Positions 53,175 to 64,000 of a stretch of DNA of 64,000 nucleotides are shown here, piece after piece. Within the stretch, counting starts at the first letter, position 1. Each line of letters starts with the position of its first letter. The notes under the pieces were generated by a model. The model searched no databases, had not been told where the DNA came from, and saw nothing but the letters and a program-made list of their open reading frames with translations. The DNA is taken from positions 1,426,001-1,490,000 of the forward strand of contig NW_017264195.1 in NCBI RefSeq assembly GCF_001619985.1, in the 5' to 3' direction. This DNA comes from Xylona heveae TC161 (taxonomy: Eukaryota; Ascomycota; Xylonomycetes; Xylonales; Xylonaceae). Made by a program: the position numbers and the translations under genes.

Positions 53175-54399
53175 ATGGCGGACGTCGAAACCCAAACGGA
53201 CACACCTAGAGAAGATCTGGTACCTCGGCCTTTCAAGCGCCGAAAATTCTATCGCAAACGAGTCGAAGAGGCAAATGACGACGATGGAAATGCGGTCGGA
53301 ACCACAATGACGGCCGAAGCTCCCGCCGCAGCGCCACCAACCGATCCTGAAGGCCGCGAAAACGACCAAGGCTCCGACAATGAAGGGCCCGATAAGAAAT
53401 TATCTGTGCAAGAGATTCTGCGATTGAGAAAAGCAGCAAGGAACCGACGAGGCGGGATCGGGTTCGCCAACTCTACATCCAGCACATCGGCGAGTGTTGG
53501 ATCGGGTACGGTGGCATCGTCGGATGCACTTATGGAGTCGGCTGCCACCGCCGAGGAAGTTCAGGCAGCTGTCAATCGATTTGCGCCGCAGACAGGAATG
53601 GCAGCCGATGTCGATAAGCATATGTAAGTTGACCATTGCTTCATCTACTTGGATGGACAAATACACGGAGACTGACGCGGGAAAGGATGGCCTATGTAGA
53701 GGCTGAGCTAGCTAAACGTCGCGAGGGAGTCTCTTCCAACGTCCAAAATTCTAGTACCGCGGCTGCACAGCAAGAAAACCTCGCGAAAACGGCAGGCGAA
53801 GCGCGCAACAACAAACAGCCAGCTGCGCTTGGAAAATTGCACGAGATCGATCTTGGCCCGGATGCTAAGATGCGAAATATCGAGCGCACTGAGGCAGCTA
53901 AAAGACGGATTGGAGGCGAAGAGTTAGAGGTCATTGATGACCCTACTAAGAGCCGCAAGTTAGGAAAGGACGGAAAGCCCTTACGAGACCGCAGACGGCG
54001 GAACAGTGATGACATGAAGAGAGATCAGCTTGTCGAGGAGATTTTGCGGGAGAGTAGATGTATGATGTCCCCTTTCTTTGCTTCTACCTCTGTGTTTTAT
54101 TATACCTTTGATCATGAAGCTAATTCGATTCACTCTCCCCAGTGGAAATTTACGATGAGCCACAGGCAGATCAGCACCCAGATGATGAAATGGCAGCGGA
54201 TGAACGAATTGCAGAGCAGTTCCGACGAGAATTTATGGACGCCATCTCAACCCGTCGTCGGCGCGCCGCGCCTGCTGCATCATCCTCTGCAGCCACCCGA
54301 GGGAAAAAGGACGACAGACCAAAGGGACCGAAGCTGGGAGGTAGCAGAAGCGCACGTGCGGCTATGCGGGAACAGCAAGAAAAATCAGCGAAGAGATGA
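53175..54399 (+). CDS. tls1: Telomere length and silencing protein 1 (C9orf78/Hep59 family)
   Basis: 359 residues from exons 53175-53623, 53686-54059 and 54143-54399; the introns are GTAAGT...GAAAG and GTATGA...CCCAG. Tls1 in fission yeast works with the spliceosome component Brr2 to allow correct splicing of shelterin and heterochromatin factors; human C9orf78 is also a spliceosome partner. Family blocks: FKRRKFYRKR (about 20-29), LSVQEILRLRKAARNRRGGI (about 76-95), HMMAYVEAELAKRRE (about 149-163), LGKLHEIDLGP and RNIERTEAAKRRIG, then the C-terminal RNSDDMKRDQLVEEILRES. The charged, helical, repeat-poor composition is typical. The start is the first ATG (MADVETQTDTPREDL). Confidence 0.9.
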
Positions 54400-55071
54400 A
54401 TTCGAGAGTCTTCATACTGCATCGTTGAGAGATAAGCTTAATTTACCCTTGGTGTTTATTTGAGTGTTCTTTGCGTCGTTCACTTGGGTTCTCTTGGTTA
54501 TTACGACAGGTTTGCGCATGGTCGCATATTTGAAGACTCTGGATTCTTTCTCTTTTACGGGAGCCGAAAAGACATGTACTATATCCAGGAAATTACTGCT
54601 ATGATCTATCATCTGGAGAAAATCCATATCCGCTGGTGAATGCTGGACGTCACTTCGCATCATCGCTACATCCTCGACTTTTGGTCTAGACTCCTGCCGC
54701 CCCACTAAACACCAAATGGCCTTATAGCCGGCACTTTCCGCCCCGCAATCCTTAAAAAGAAGATACCATAACACATCCACTTTATTCGCAAATTACTGTA
54801 ATCTCCTCTTCTACATTTACCTGCTTTCACGCAGGTTTTATCTTACGATTCTACTGACCGACAAATCTAACGGCCGAATCAGTTACAAAATCCGTCTCTT
54901 TCCACCAAAAGTCTGACGCTTTGCCCCCCTCGGCTGGTCCGAGGTCCCCAAACAATCGCAATCCCCTCCATCCACCAGTCCTCCGAGAGCAGCAACGTAA
55001 ATACACAAAACAATACAAAGTCTGCTCAAATTCAACGACATCCCTAACGACCGCGAACATACTTTACAACA
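54400..55071. other. Intergenic region between two plus-strand genes
   Basis: No gene seen. Minus-strand frames here (for example 54780-54412) are not recognised. Confidence 0.55.
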
Positions 55072-55992
55072 ATGACCGACAAGACCAGCATGAGCACCCC
55101 ATCCCCTCGCCGCGCGAGCTTCACGTCCTCCGAATTCGTACTTTCCCGACGGCAATGGATCGTCGAAACACCCCTTCCCTCAAGCAGCGTGGCCGTACAC
55201 AACCTCTCCTTCTCCGCGCCCATCGCACACGACGCATGGGGTCGCAAAGCCGTCAAGCCGCAGCCCGTCTTAGTATCCGTCAAAATCGGACTCAACAACA
55301 AGGGTTTCGGGAGCGCCGCGTCCAGCGACACCGTGGACTCGAGCACTGTCCACTACGGCATTCTTTCCAAGAACCTACTTGCTGCAATCGAGCACGAATG
55401 GCAGGGACCCCGCGGCGACGAACTGACATGGCTGCCCATGTCGCGGCTTCTCCAAGTAATCTATACCACTGTCGGCGCGATCGTGCCTCATCCGCCCACA
55501 CTCCAGACGGTTGAGATCACCGTCTCTCTACCCAAAGCGAGCCTGCTGGGTTCGAGCTGCGGGGCGTGGCATTGCACCGCGGCGCTGTCGAAAAAGTTCA
55601 CGCTCGGCTTATTCGTCAGGGATATCAAGCTGCCTTGTCTGATCGGCGTGAACCCCAACGAGCGGCTGCGCAAACAGAGCCTGCTGACCACGGTGGAAGT
55701 CGAGCCCGTGTTTGATGGCGAGGTGCTTGAGAAGGCGGATGCTTTGGAAACAGTCGTCGTGCAGACGATAGAGGCTGCGAAGCCCGAGACGCTGGAGACC
55801 CTGTTGGGTCTTATCGCGAGGAATATCTTTATTAGATTTATTTTCCCCTTCTCGAGAGGATCCAGATTACGCATTGCGATTGCGAAACCCTCGGCTGTCC
55901 CATCGGCCGATGCCCCTGTGGTTGAAGTCCATCATGGCACGCCAGAAGATGATGAGTTTGTGAAAAAGTGTTGGAGTGATTATCAATTTTAG
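55072..55992 (+). CDS. Stand-alone FolB (dihydroneopterin aldolase-like) protein
   Basis: 306 residues, single exon. Dihydroneopterin aldolase (DHNA) splits dihydroneopterin in folate synthesis and in fungi is normally the N-terminal part of the trifunctional FOL1 protein. Here two FolB-like halves occur without the kinase or synthase parts: the first about 35-170 (VAVHNLSFSAPIAHDAWGRK, KPQPVLVSVKIGL, TVHYGILSKNL), the second about 180-280 (LFVRDIKLPCLIGVNPNERLRKQSLLTTVEVE, IEAAKPETLETLLGLIARN). The second half has the DHNA order of strands and the Glu after the first strand-helix turn is replaced. Catalytic competence is doubtful. Homologues are common in Aspergillus and related fungi, of unknown role. 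ATG at 55072 is the first in frame. Confidence 0.82.
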   Translation: MTDKTSMSTPSPRRASFTSSEFVLSRRQWIVETPLPSSSVAVHNLSFSAPIAHDAWGRKAVKPQPVLVSVKIGLNNKGFGSAASSDTVDSSTVHYGILSKNLLAAIEHEWQGPRGDELTWLPMSRLLQVIYTTVGAIVPHPPTLQTVEITVSLPKASLLGSSCGAWHCTAALSKKFTLGLFVRDIKLPCLIGVNPNERLRKQSLLTTVEVEPVFDGEVLEKADALETVVVQTIEAAKPETLETLLGLIARNIFIRFIFPFSRGSRLRIAIAKPSAVPSADAPVVEVHHGTPEDDEFVKKCWSDYQF

Positions 55993-56753
55993 TTTCTCGT
56001 TATCATTTACCTTTTGATCGGTGCCACTTGTCAACAGCATTTACCTCTTTTTATGGGTGTCACTTGATGTTTAAATCCATATATCCGCATCAAGTCTTCA
56101 ATCCTTCTCAAAATAGCGTGCAAATCTCTTTCACCTCTCTAGCAAAGCAAACGCACAGTTTTTACCTCATTCTAACAATCACAATGCGGCTATTTTCTTT
56201 TCCGTTCTGGCCCAATATAGCTGCCGCATTGTAACACTTGACACGGGATGTGACAACAAAGTAACAAATTGACCGTCCATGTATCACTGAGAATGCTGAT
56301 TAATTTTTTAAAAAAGAGAAAAAGACAGGGAACACTCAGCATGGTGTCACTGCATCTTTTATACTAAGCAGACACCTGTAATATAATAAATCATGAGCAT
56401 TATTCGGCATATATTGAACTCTTCCCTTGATGATTAGCATCACAGAAAGAACATAGCGACATATGACATCAAATTGATGTCATTCATGCAAATTAAGCTA
56501 ATGGTCGTTCCATCCTTGAGAATAATGGATAAAAGTAAGAATAAGGTATGAGGTATAGTGAGACAAATAAATAAATAAAGAGCCAAAAGGAAATAAGACG
56601 GTAGAAAAAAAAATTGGAAAAGGGCATGGGGCCACGAGATTACATATCATGATTAGTGGTAGAAACTCAAGTGCCAAGCGTTAGACAATTCGACGTGCCA
56701 TCAATGTGGTTTCCCCTTAGGAGTTCACTGCCGATGACAGACACAACCATCTT
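55993..56753. other. Convergent 3' intergenic region
   Basis: Between the FolB-type gene (+) and tricalbin (-). AT-rich; an (AAAT)n tract near 56565-56580. No gene. Confidence 0.6.
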
Positions 56754-59700
56754 TCACTTTCTTGATCCCAAGAAGCTCTTACGCGTGCTCTTTGGGCTGG
56801 AGTTGACGCTTGCGCCGTCAGCAGAGGTAAAGTTGGTTCGGAGTGTGACACTGCCGCTACCAGCCTTCACAATCTTTTCACCGCCAGAGGCAGAATCATC
56901 AATGAAGAACAAGGCCTCGCCCAGATCGTCGCCGGAGCCGAACAATCCGTGGTCCTTGACTTGCACCTGAAATTGCGTGTCAGCCGCGCAGTTGACATTG
57001 AATGCCTCGTGGTCCCATTGGACTTGGCCTGAGCTCGACTTGATTGCCTTGGTCTTGTGTATATCTTTAGCACCCTTGGCCGAGACTTGCTTAATGTGCA
57101 CGCGGACGTGAGCGCCGGGAGGGTATCCGGATGCAGACAGGATGGTGAAGCTAGCAGATCCCTGTTCACCGCCACCAGGCGTAGTTGCTCGCATGGATTG
57201 CTGACCAACGCTGCGCACACGGTGGTGAGACGAGCTCATAGAACCGCCATCATTCTGGCTATTCGCTACAGCGCCAGCATCTTTCTCCTGGATAGAGTCA
57301 GGGACTTCGATAGAGTCGGCAATTGCGCCATCTTCCATGGCCCCATCCACGCCGTTGCCGTCATCGCTCTTCTTCTTGCCGCGAATGCCTCGAGTCAAGA
57401 ACGACGCGCCCTTGACGACACCACCGCCAACCATGCCAACGCCTTTGACGGGAGCACCGACAATCTTGCCGGGCGCGGCAAATGTTCCAGAAAACGTTGA
57501 CGAGCCTTGACGCGAGCGGGTAACATAGTCGGGCTTGAAGAGGAGCTTCAACCGTATCGTACCCGATTTGCCATCGAGCCCGAGGCTGATCTCCTGCGGC
57601 GTAAAAGGTTCCAGCATATCAAGATTAATATCTGCCGCGCCGAGGAAGTCGGCCTTGTCACCAAAATCCCAATCGTAAACAGTGACCTTGAAGTTTGCAG
57701 CAATCCGCGATTTCACAGGGACCTCGAAAAATTCGTTCCATGCTGGGTGAAGTGTTTTCTTCTGAACCTTGGTCTTGAAGACGTCCTTTCCGTCAAGCAT
57801 GAACTTGCAGTACGGGTCACTCTTTCCGTTGCGGTCGGCCGAAGGAAGATCAGCAGCATCAAGAACATCGACACGGAGGTTACCCATGTTGTTAATACTC
57901 TCGCTAGGATCAAGGTGCATTTTGACCGGAATGTACTTGAGCAAAACAGTGATCTGGCTGGAACCGCCGTTTGAGTCTTTCAATGTTAGAGTCGTCGGCT
58001 TGTACTGTAGGCAACGATTAGCAATCTGTTAACTGGCTGGGACCAAAAGAAATACGAACTAGGCAACGCCGAAGCGTGTCAATTGTGTTTCCTTGAAGCT
58101 TGGCAACAATGTGGTCACCCTTGTCCCCTTCGCCCTTCTTGTCAATCTTCTCGCGAAGTCTCAAAGTGATCTTTGAAAAGTCCAATTCTCGGACGAAAGC
58201 CTCGCCAGCTGCACGCCAATAAGCCTCAAAATTCTCGATCATTGTTAGATCAGGTAACTTACTCTCATTAAAAGTCATCTTCCTGGTCGTAGCCCGTGAG
58301 GAAGTGTAAGACGGGAAGGCCATATCATCCATCAAAATTTCCACGTGAACATTAGCCTCTGAGAGTTGTGCCTCAATCAACTTGAAGACGATAAGGCCAG
58401 ACTCTAAAACACATAATCAGTTTCTGCTCTCAAAAAAAAAAAATAACTTGAAGGAATTTTACCATAATTTTGAAGCTCTTCGGCGTTTACACGAATCTTT
58501 GGTGCTTCCTTGGGCTCGTCGCTTGCCTTTTCGTCTTGATCGAGCATCTTGGCAAGATTGGTGTCAATGGTCCCAGCCTTCTTGTCTTTCTCATTCTCGC
58601 GAGTGACTGCGTCCTTTTCAGAGCTCTTTCTTCCTTCGGTGCTGCTGGTGCCATTGGTGCCGTTGGTGCCGTTTTCCTGTGCCTTTTGTTCGTCCTGCTT
58701 TTCCTTCTTCTCCTTTTCTTCCTCTTCGGGATCAACAACATTATAGCACGGGTAAAAAGCGGCCGTAAAATTGAGCTTGCCTTTAGGCACGCCCTTACCT
58801 TGCAAACGCAAAAGTTCAGACCGAGGTTCTTTCTTGTCGTGCGTCAGATATTCCCCATTTTCGGCCTGAGACATGAAATCGCCGACAGAGATGTCGGTGG
58901 AACCTAGTGAGCGATCTTTGCCAAGGGTCTCCTCATCCATGACATCAAACGTCAGGCGTTCGCGGGTAGAATGCACAGGCACGTAGATAACCTCATCCCA
59001 GTCAGGATTGAGGTTATTCTTGAACGTGACCGTTCTTCCCTTTTCGATGCCGGAAAGTAGAACACGAACATATGGGTCAGACTTGCCCATGGTCTCAAGG
59101 TTGCGCAAGTCTCGAGCGCCCTTGAGATGGAGACGCATGACACCAACTGGGGTCACATAGCCACCCGAACCAGCAAGATCACCCTTCAAAGCAACGGGCT
59201 TCCATTGAAGTGACATCTTGGCGCGACCAGTCTTTACTCCAGACAAGTTGTACCACTCTTGTCCCTTTTCCATCATCGTAATCATGTCATCCAATTTGAT
59301 TTGGTACATGCCTACAACGGGGTCAGTGGCCAAATCTCGATCATCCTTTATGACGAGACCAAGCCGAGCCGATTTCCGATCAGTAACAAGAAATTCCTTT
59401 GAACCATTGTCCCAGATGGGGTTGTTCGTCCGCTTGAGCTTTCTGGTTACGTGAACTTCTTTGCCATTCAATAACAGTGCTGCATACGGATTGAGCTGTC
59501 CAATCAAACTCTTCGTTCCATCAAGATCCTTGGCTTGCTCAATGGTGAATCGGGCAATCCCAGTGTTTGACTCTGGGGGAGGTTGCTCTGTTCCATCTTC
59601 GAGCTTAGCGCCCCCCAAAACAGGGAAATAACGAACGTCAGCTTGAATGGCACCGCGATGTTTGCCATTTGCCATCACTTCAAGTTGCAAATTCTCGTGT

Positions 59701-61576
59701 TCAGGTTGAGCCTCCAGCTGATCGAGAGCAAACGTGGCCGTGCCAAGCTCTTTGTCCTTGCGATAATCATTGAAATCGAACGCCTGCAGCGTCAAGCTGT
59801 CGGAAAGTGAAGTGATGATGACATATAGGGTCTCGTTCCATCGCGGGTTTGCATTCTCCTTTACAATCTTCGTCTTTCCAAGAGGGGTTCTGCCGTTCAA
59901 GGAAGCCACGCAGTAAGGGTCAGGAGTGCCAGAAAACTTGTCAGGGTTCTTCAACCCAAATGCGCCATGCACGGTGATGGCAACAACTCCAATAGCCTGG
60001 TCAATAGGGTTTCCAGCCAGCATCTTGGCAATCTCAATCGGGAAGACGTTCGGATCATACATCATAGGCCCCAAGTTGGCATGGACCTGCTCCATAATGA
60101 AGCTTTCCAAACCAGGAATGAAATTGATGTCAAACCCAAACGTATCACCGCCTAGAGGCTTGCAGACGTAGTCAATGGTAGGGCGTTCCAGAAAGCAGAT
60201 TTCGACCTTTTCAATGTGCGGGAAGGGGATCTGGAGCTTGACCTTGACCCGCATCAAGCCTGAAAAGGCAAAGTCTTCCACAATGACATCCAAGCCTTTG
60301 CTGACCATTGCTTTACCAACGCGGACTTCCAAGACGACCTTGGGATTAATCTTGTTTTTGATCTGCCGAGCCGTCATGTCGGCGACATCATTTGGCGTAA
60401 AACTGAATTTCCAGTCCATGAGAACAACATCGTCTTCGGCCTTGGGATAGGTCTTGACGTGCTCCAATCGAGGGGGTTTCGTTCCCAAAATAAACGTCTT
60501 CATACGCATGCTGTCTAAGAATGCGGGCGTGGAGGTACTCAGTACTTGATCGACGGAAGCAATGATAGTGTCGCAGAGAACGGGCGCATAAATCGGCCAG
60601 AATTTCACCATGAAGCTGTTTATCCATTCGAGACTTTCGTGGTCCGTCTCGAGCCGTTGCTTGGCCATTTCTCGGTTCACATCATCACGAAAGTTGCGCC
60701 TCACTCGTCGCAGTGAGGTACGGTAATACGTACCGCATACGACCATGACGAGAATGACCCAGGCCAACCCACCGCCAATAACCGCAATGAGCCATGAAGC
60801 TAAACATGCAAAGATGATAACAGCCGTGTTGTGATACCAGTCTGTCATAGCATTAGTTGGAATTATTAGCGGTTGACAAACATGCTTGGATGATTCCAAA
60901 GGCCGACTTACCACCGTAGAACTTGTCCGGCAGTTTACTCTCAACCCAAGTTTGATGATCGAGCATGCTGACCTCCTCCTCGTCGCCTTCGACGAAACTT
61001 CCGGGTCCAAATCGAGGCGCCCAACCTACGCGATCACGGGCCCACCTCTCATCCTCGGGCACCTGGCCATTGGCCCCAGTGGGCTTGCCGTTGGCGGCGG
61101 TCTTTGGAGGGGTCACAGCACCGGCTTTGCTGGGTGGGGGAAGATCATATTGGTCTGGAGTGTTATCATTCTATTGATTTTCATGAATTAGAATCTCCAA
61201 CGACGCTTTCCAAAAAAAAATAATTGCCGAGCTCGCTGCATATCACTCACAATGTCAGTTACGACGCCTACGGCCTGTGGTTTTTTCTCGTGGTGGAATC
61301 CTGGAGGGAGACGCTAATCAAACTCCAAGTTAGTCGCCGTAGATGCCTAAATGTGTTCTCCATTTGCAAAGCACACACCGATTGAGCTTGGGCAGCCTTC
61401 TCTTCTGGTGAAGCATCGGGATCGAATTGATAGGCTGCACCACCAGCCTTCCTGGTCTCGTTTACTATTGCCTTTTCGGCATCCTCCGAAGTGACGTTGG
61501 TGTCTGGATCACGAGCGGCCTCAGCAACGCCTTGTTGCTTGAGCTCGTCGGCACGAGAGGACAGCTCCCCAGGCAT
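56754..61576 (-). CDS. tcb1: Tricalbin (ER-plasma membrane tether, SMP and C2 domains)
   Basis: 1497 residues from exons 61576-61379, 61313-61251, 61170-60912, 60841-58463, 58403-58060 and 58004-56754. Tricalbins (extended-synaptotagmin relatives) are ER-anchored, tether the ER to the plasma membrane and move lipid between them. Domain order: disordered N-terminus; hydrophobic hairpin NTAVIIFACLASWLIAVIGG...WVILVMVVCG (about 180-215); SMP lipid-transfer domain (LEWINSFMVKFWPIYAPVL through LGPMMYDPNVFPIEI); then C2 domains with the starts VAITVHGAFGLKN, ARFTIEQAKDLDG, VMRLHLKGARDLRN, NLRVDVLDAADLPSADRNGKSDPYC and a last diverged one (ASFTILSASGYPPGAHV). A Lys/Glu-rich linker with an NGT repeat lies between the third and fourth C2. 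All introns keep frame. The number suffix is a convenience; the yeast paralogue is not decided. Confidence 0.93.
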
Positions 61577-62628
61577 GGCTCAAGTCGTGGAAGCCAGAGA
61601 AAAAGGTAAACAGTTTCTTTCTTCTTTTTCTTCTTCCGCTGTTTGGTTTTGTATTGTTGAGAGGGGATGGAGAAGAAGTGGAGCAAGGAGGTAGGGATTG
61701 GAGAATCGAGAGAATAATTAGGAGAATCTAAGGAGAGGTGAGCATGGGCCGCAATGACCTCACGAAAAAAATGGAGAAGGCAGGAGATTGCGTACCGTAC
61801 TAATTGGAGGCAGAGCAGCAGCCCACTCAATAATAATCAGCTCAGCCCAGCGATCTCCCGGCCACAGCTTCTACGTAACAAGTAGTAGGGATCCTGGGAT
61901 CTGACTTGGTGCGGAGTTTGGGCTTGTTGTCGACTTTCCTAGAACAGGCGTTAGCGAGATGGATTAGCTGTAGATCCACAGCTTGGGATGAGGGGACTGC
62001 ACGGCTAAGGAAAGCACTATCACAGCCCGCTCCTCCCACTACCCTTCTCCTCGCGTGGGGCTCTTCCGTTTCCGGCCACTCCAGCTCAGATCACTGTTTG
62101 CAAATCCTATACGTTCTCTAGGTTGCTGGAAGAGCTAATCTCCTAAAATCTAACCTTCAGGGTCCAGCTATCCAACCGTCAGAAATACGCCGGGCTTTTC
62201 GGAAGGTGATCCGAGACAAAGAGGAAGCTGTGAGAGAAAAAGTCAAATTTTCAAAAACGTGTGGTCGCGGCCACTGAACCTTGTGCCCGACCCTTCGTGC
62301 GGACTAAGTAGGGTCGATAAATAGCCGTAGCAGGAAGCTTCGACAGTAGCCGATGAATCATTCAGACAATCAAGATTCAAGGGCCACGTAAATAATAAAT
62401 ATACGCAGAAGCCTCATATTGATGGCGATATTCCTTGGACAGATAGGCGAACCAAAGCGTTCCAATGACCTCACAGCCACAATTGCTACCGAAGCTCCAA
62501 TTCACAAGCCACGGAATTGCTTGCTTGCGTGCTTGAGGACAGATGCATGGGCAGTGCCAAGAAACACTTGGGACGGAGCACGTTCTATTCAAACGGCGAG
62601 GGGCGTAAGCGCATAATTCACACTTCAG

Positions 62629-62640
62629 TACGGAGTACTC
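62629..62640. repeat. TACGGAGTACTC intergenic motif, copy 2
   Basis: Exact copy upstream of tricalbin, 361 bp from copy 3. Confidence 0.6.
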
Positions 62641-62989
62641 TGTCCTGTTCTAAAATTATTGGGTAGTTGTGTATACATAGAGGATCGTACTGTACGCATC
62701 CCCTGTTGTTGGCTGTGGCTGGGTCACTCAGCTTCAGCTGGGCAAAAGGGTCCAGGGGTTTTGCCCACAACAAGTTTTGGCCCACTTCGGCGCCCTCGGT
62801 GACTCCGAGGAAATTCCAGCTACGTAATGCAGCATTCAAGCTAAAGAATAAACCCAACAAGCATCAATTTTTCACGCTTTTTTCAACAATACTCAGTTGA
62901 CGTTAGTTACTTTGATCCTAGATAAGTCTCGCCGAATATACCCACTAGTTCGCCAACCCCTGACTATTCCGTATACTATGATACGTAAA

Positions 62990-63001
62990 TACGGAGTACT
63001 C
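62990..63001. repeat. TACGGAGTACTC intergenic motif, copy 3
   Basis: Exact copy between tricalbin and STI1. Confidence 0.6.
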
Positions 63002-63523
63002 CCTTCTTCGAAAGGCCCACATAGCCATGGGCTAATCAAAAAGAATCTACAAAGCTACAGCAAATCAAAATTACTGCAAAGCCTGCCTTCCGTAGGGCTC
63101 TGTACAGACGCTTGCCCATGGTTCCGCGACCCAGCGATTTTTCACTCAGCTCGCCTTCTTTTCTTTGGATGCGGCGCTGTTATCGCTGTGCCGTGATCGC
63201 GGGTCGGGGCGAAACTGGGCCAGCGATCGATAGGGCGTGATTGGTTGCAATTAGAAAAGAATGTTCCGAAGCACCTTTTTCACTACCAATCTCCGTAAAG
63301 CCGTCTGTTATCGAGGAAAGAAAGAAATATATCAGATTACAGTAATTTTACTAGGTACGCTAAGCTGGCAGAAGATAGTCATGTACACATGCAGTCATGC
63401 AATTAGTAAGAAAACGAAAATTTCGTACAATGGGACCCCACGTCAGAGACGATGCATGCAAAAACAAAACTTCAAACATATGCAAATATTTCCAGCTCCA
63501 ATGGCACTGTCCCATCAAGTGTT

Positions 63524-64000
63524 TTACCGGCCAACGCGAATGACACCCGCCGCGATCAGTTTCTGAATCTTATTTCTAACAGCAGTGTTCTTCATGTGTT
63601 CTTGAAGGGCAGTCGGGTCACCCTTGGCCTGCTGCAGGATGCTCTGCATCACAGGGTCTTGAATGATGCTCAAAATCTATACAGTGAAGAATATTAGCGA
63701 TTGAAGAAAACCCTTCAAGTAAAATACCGATGATCCCACTCACCTCTGGGTCCCGCTGAATTCTCTCCATGGTCTGCTCCTCGGTCTCTCCCTCACGTGC
63801 GCTGAACTGAGCCTGAAGAGCCTTTTGCTGCTGCTGCTCAATCTCCCTGGCGTTGGCACCGCCCTCGTCGTTCTCCATCGCTTCGGTGCACACGTCAAGG
63901 CACTTGTTGTATTCTCTCATGGCGAAGAGCGCTTGAGCCTTCCGCAGGTAAGCACGAATGAACTTGGAGTCACGCTTGATGGCTTCATCGCAGTCCTGAA
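63524..64000 (-). CDS. sti1: Hsp70/Hsp90 co-chaperone Sti1, 3' end only
   Basis: Two exons are inside the window: 64000-63744 (continuing outside) and 63676-63524, joined by GTGAGT...TGTATAG. Sti1/Hop bridges Hsp70 and Hsp90 through TPR domains. The visible 135 or so residues cover the last TPR helix pair (KFIRAYLRKAQALFAMREYNKCLDVCTEA, a TPR2B-type block) and the C-terminal DP2 domain (TMERIQRDPE, then ILSIIQDPVMQSILQQAKGDP, LQEHMKNTAVRNKIQKLIAAGVIRVGR), which ends exactly as in yeast and human homologues. The rest of the gene lies to the right. Stop TAA at 63526-63524. Confidence 0.94.

Larger units (their letters stand above)
61577..63523. other. Intergenic region upstream of tricalbin
   Basis: 1.9 kb without a supported gene, between the tricalbin start and the STI1 stop (both minus strand). 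It contains two TACGGAGTACTC motifs (62629-62640 and 62990-63001). Confidence 0.6.

Noticed and set aside
1-64000. CRISPR arrays, operons, riboswitches, retroelements or secondary-metabolite clusters
   Set aside because: None seen. Gene structure is eukaryotic, there are no regular spacer arrays, no reverse-transcriptase or capsid-type frames, and no polyketide or peptide synthetase genes near the LaeA-like methyltransferase.

Overview
The window looks like euchromatic chromosomal DNA of a filamentous ascomycete (Pezizomycotina, most likely Eurotiomycetes). Introns are short (about 40-120 nt) with GT-AG ends, genes are dense on both strands, and the gene set is typical of these fungi: NNP nitrate transporter, LaeA-type methyltransferases, KAR9, alternative oxidase, tricalbin, a fungal NACHT/ankyrin NLR, a dispersed 5S rRNA gene and the intergenic palindrome half TACGGAGTACTC. 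The genus cannot be fixed from the sequence alone.

Layout. 1-189: 3' end of a nitrate transporter gene. 190-3534: gene-poor, with short repeats and a tRNA-like SINE candidate. 3535-4889: seven-exon SAM methyltransferase. 4890-9941: gene-poor, with at most one poorly supported gene. 9942-16313: divergent pair APC2 (-) and a GTPBP1-type GTPase (+). 17156-24424: an accessory block holding a NACHT-ankyrin NLR (-), a complete-looking 1347-bp Tc1/mariner element with TA target duplication, and a diverged but structurally conserved 5S rRNA gene. 25096-31940, all on the minus strand: a large disordered orphan protein, the SWR1-complex HIT finger protein Vps71 and an Hrt3/Pof7 F-box protein. 32556-36280, plus strand: mitochondrial carrier Mtm1 and a Wss1-type DNA-protein-crosslink protease. 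36804-37937: uracil-DNA glycosylase (-). 39131-39963: a small three-exon mitochondrial membrane protein (+). 42236-48636: KAR9 and a CH-like conserved protein (-). 51377-55992, plus strand: alternative oxidase, Tls1/C9orf78 and a stand-alone FolB-domain protein. 56754-61576: tricalbin (-). 63524-64000: 3' end of STI1 (-).

Most genes are housekeeping and not functionally linked, apart from two DNA-repair genes lying tail to tail (Wss1 and UNG). The least conventional stretch is 17-24.5 kb: an immune-type NLR with an unfamiliar C-terminal domain joined by a 40-nt intron, next to an intact-looking DNA transposon and a compensated 5S variant. Exon limits were worked out by hand from splice sites, reading frame and family conservation. 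The summed exon lengths divide by three in every complete spliced model for which I give exon coordinates.
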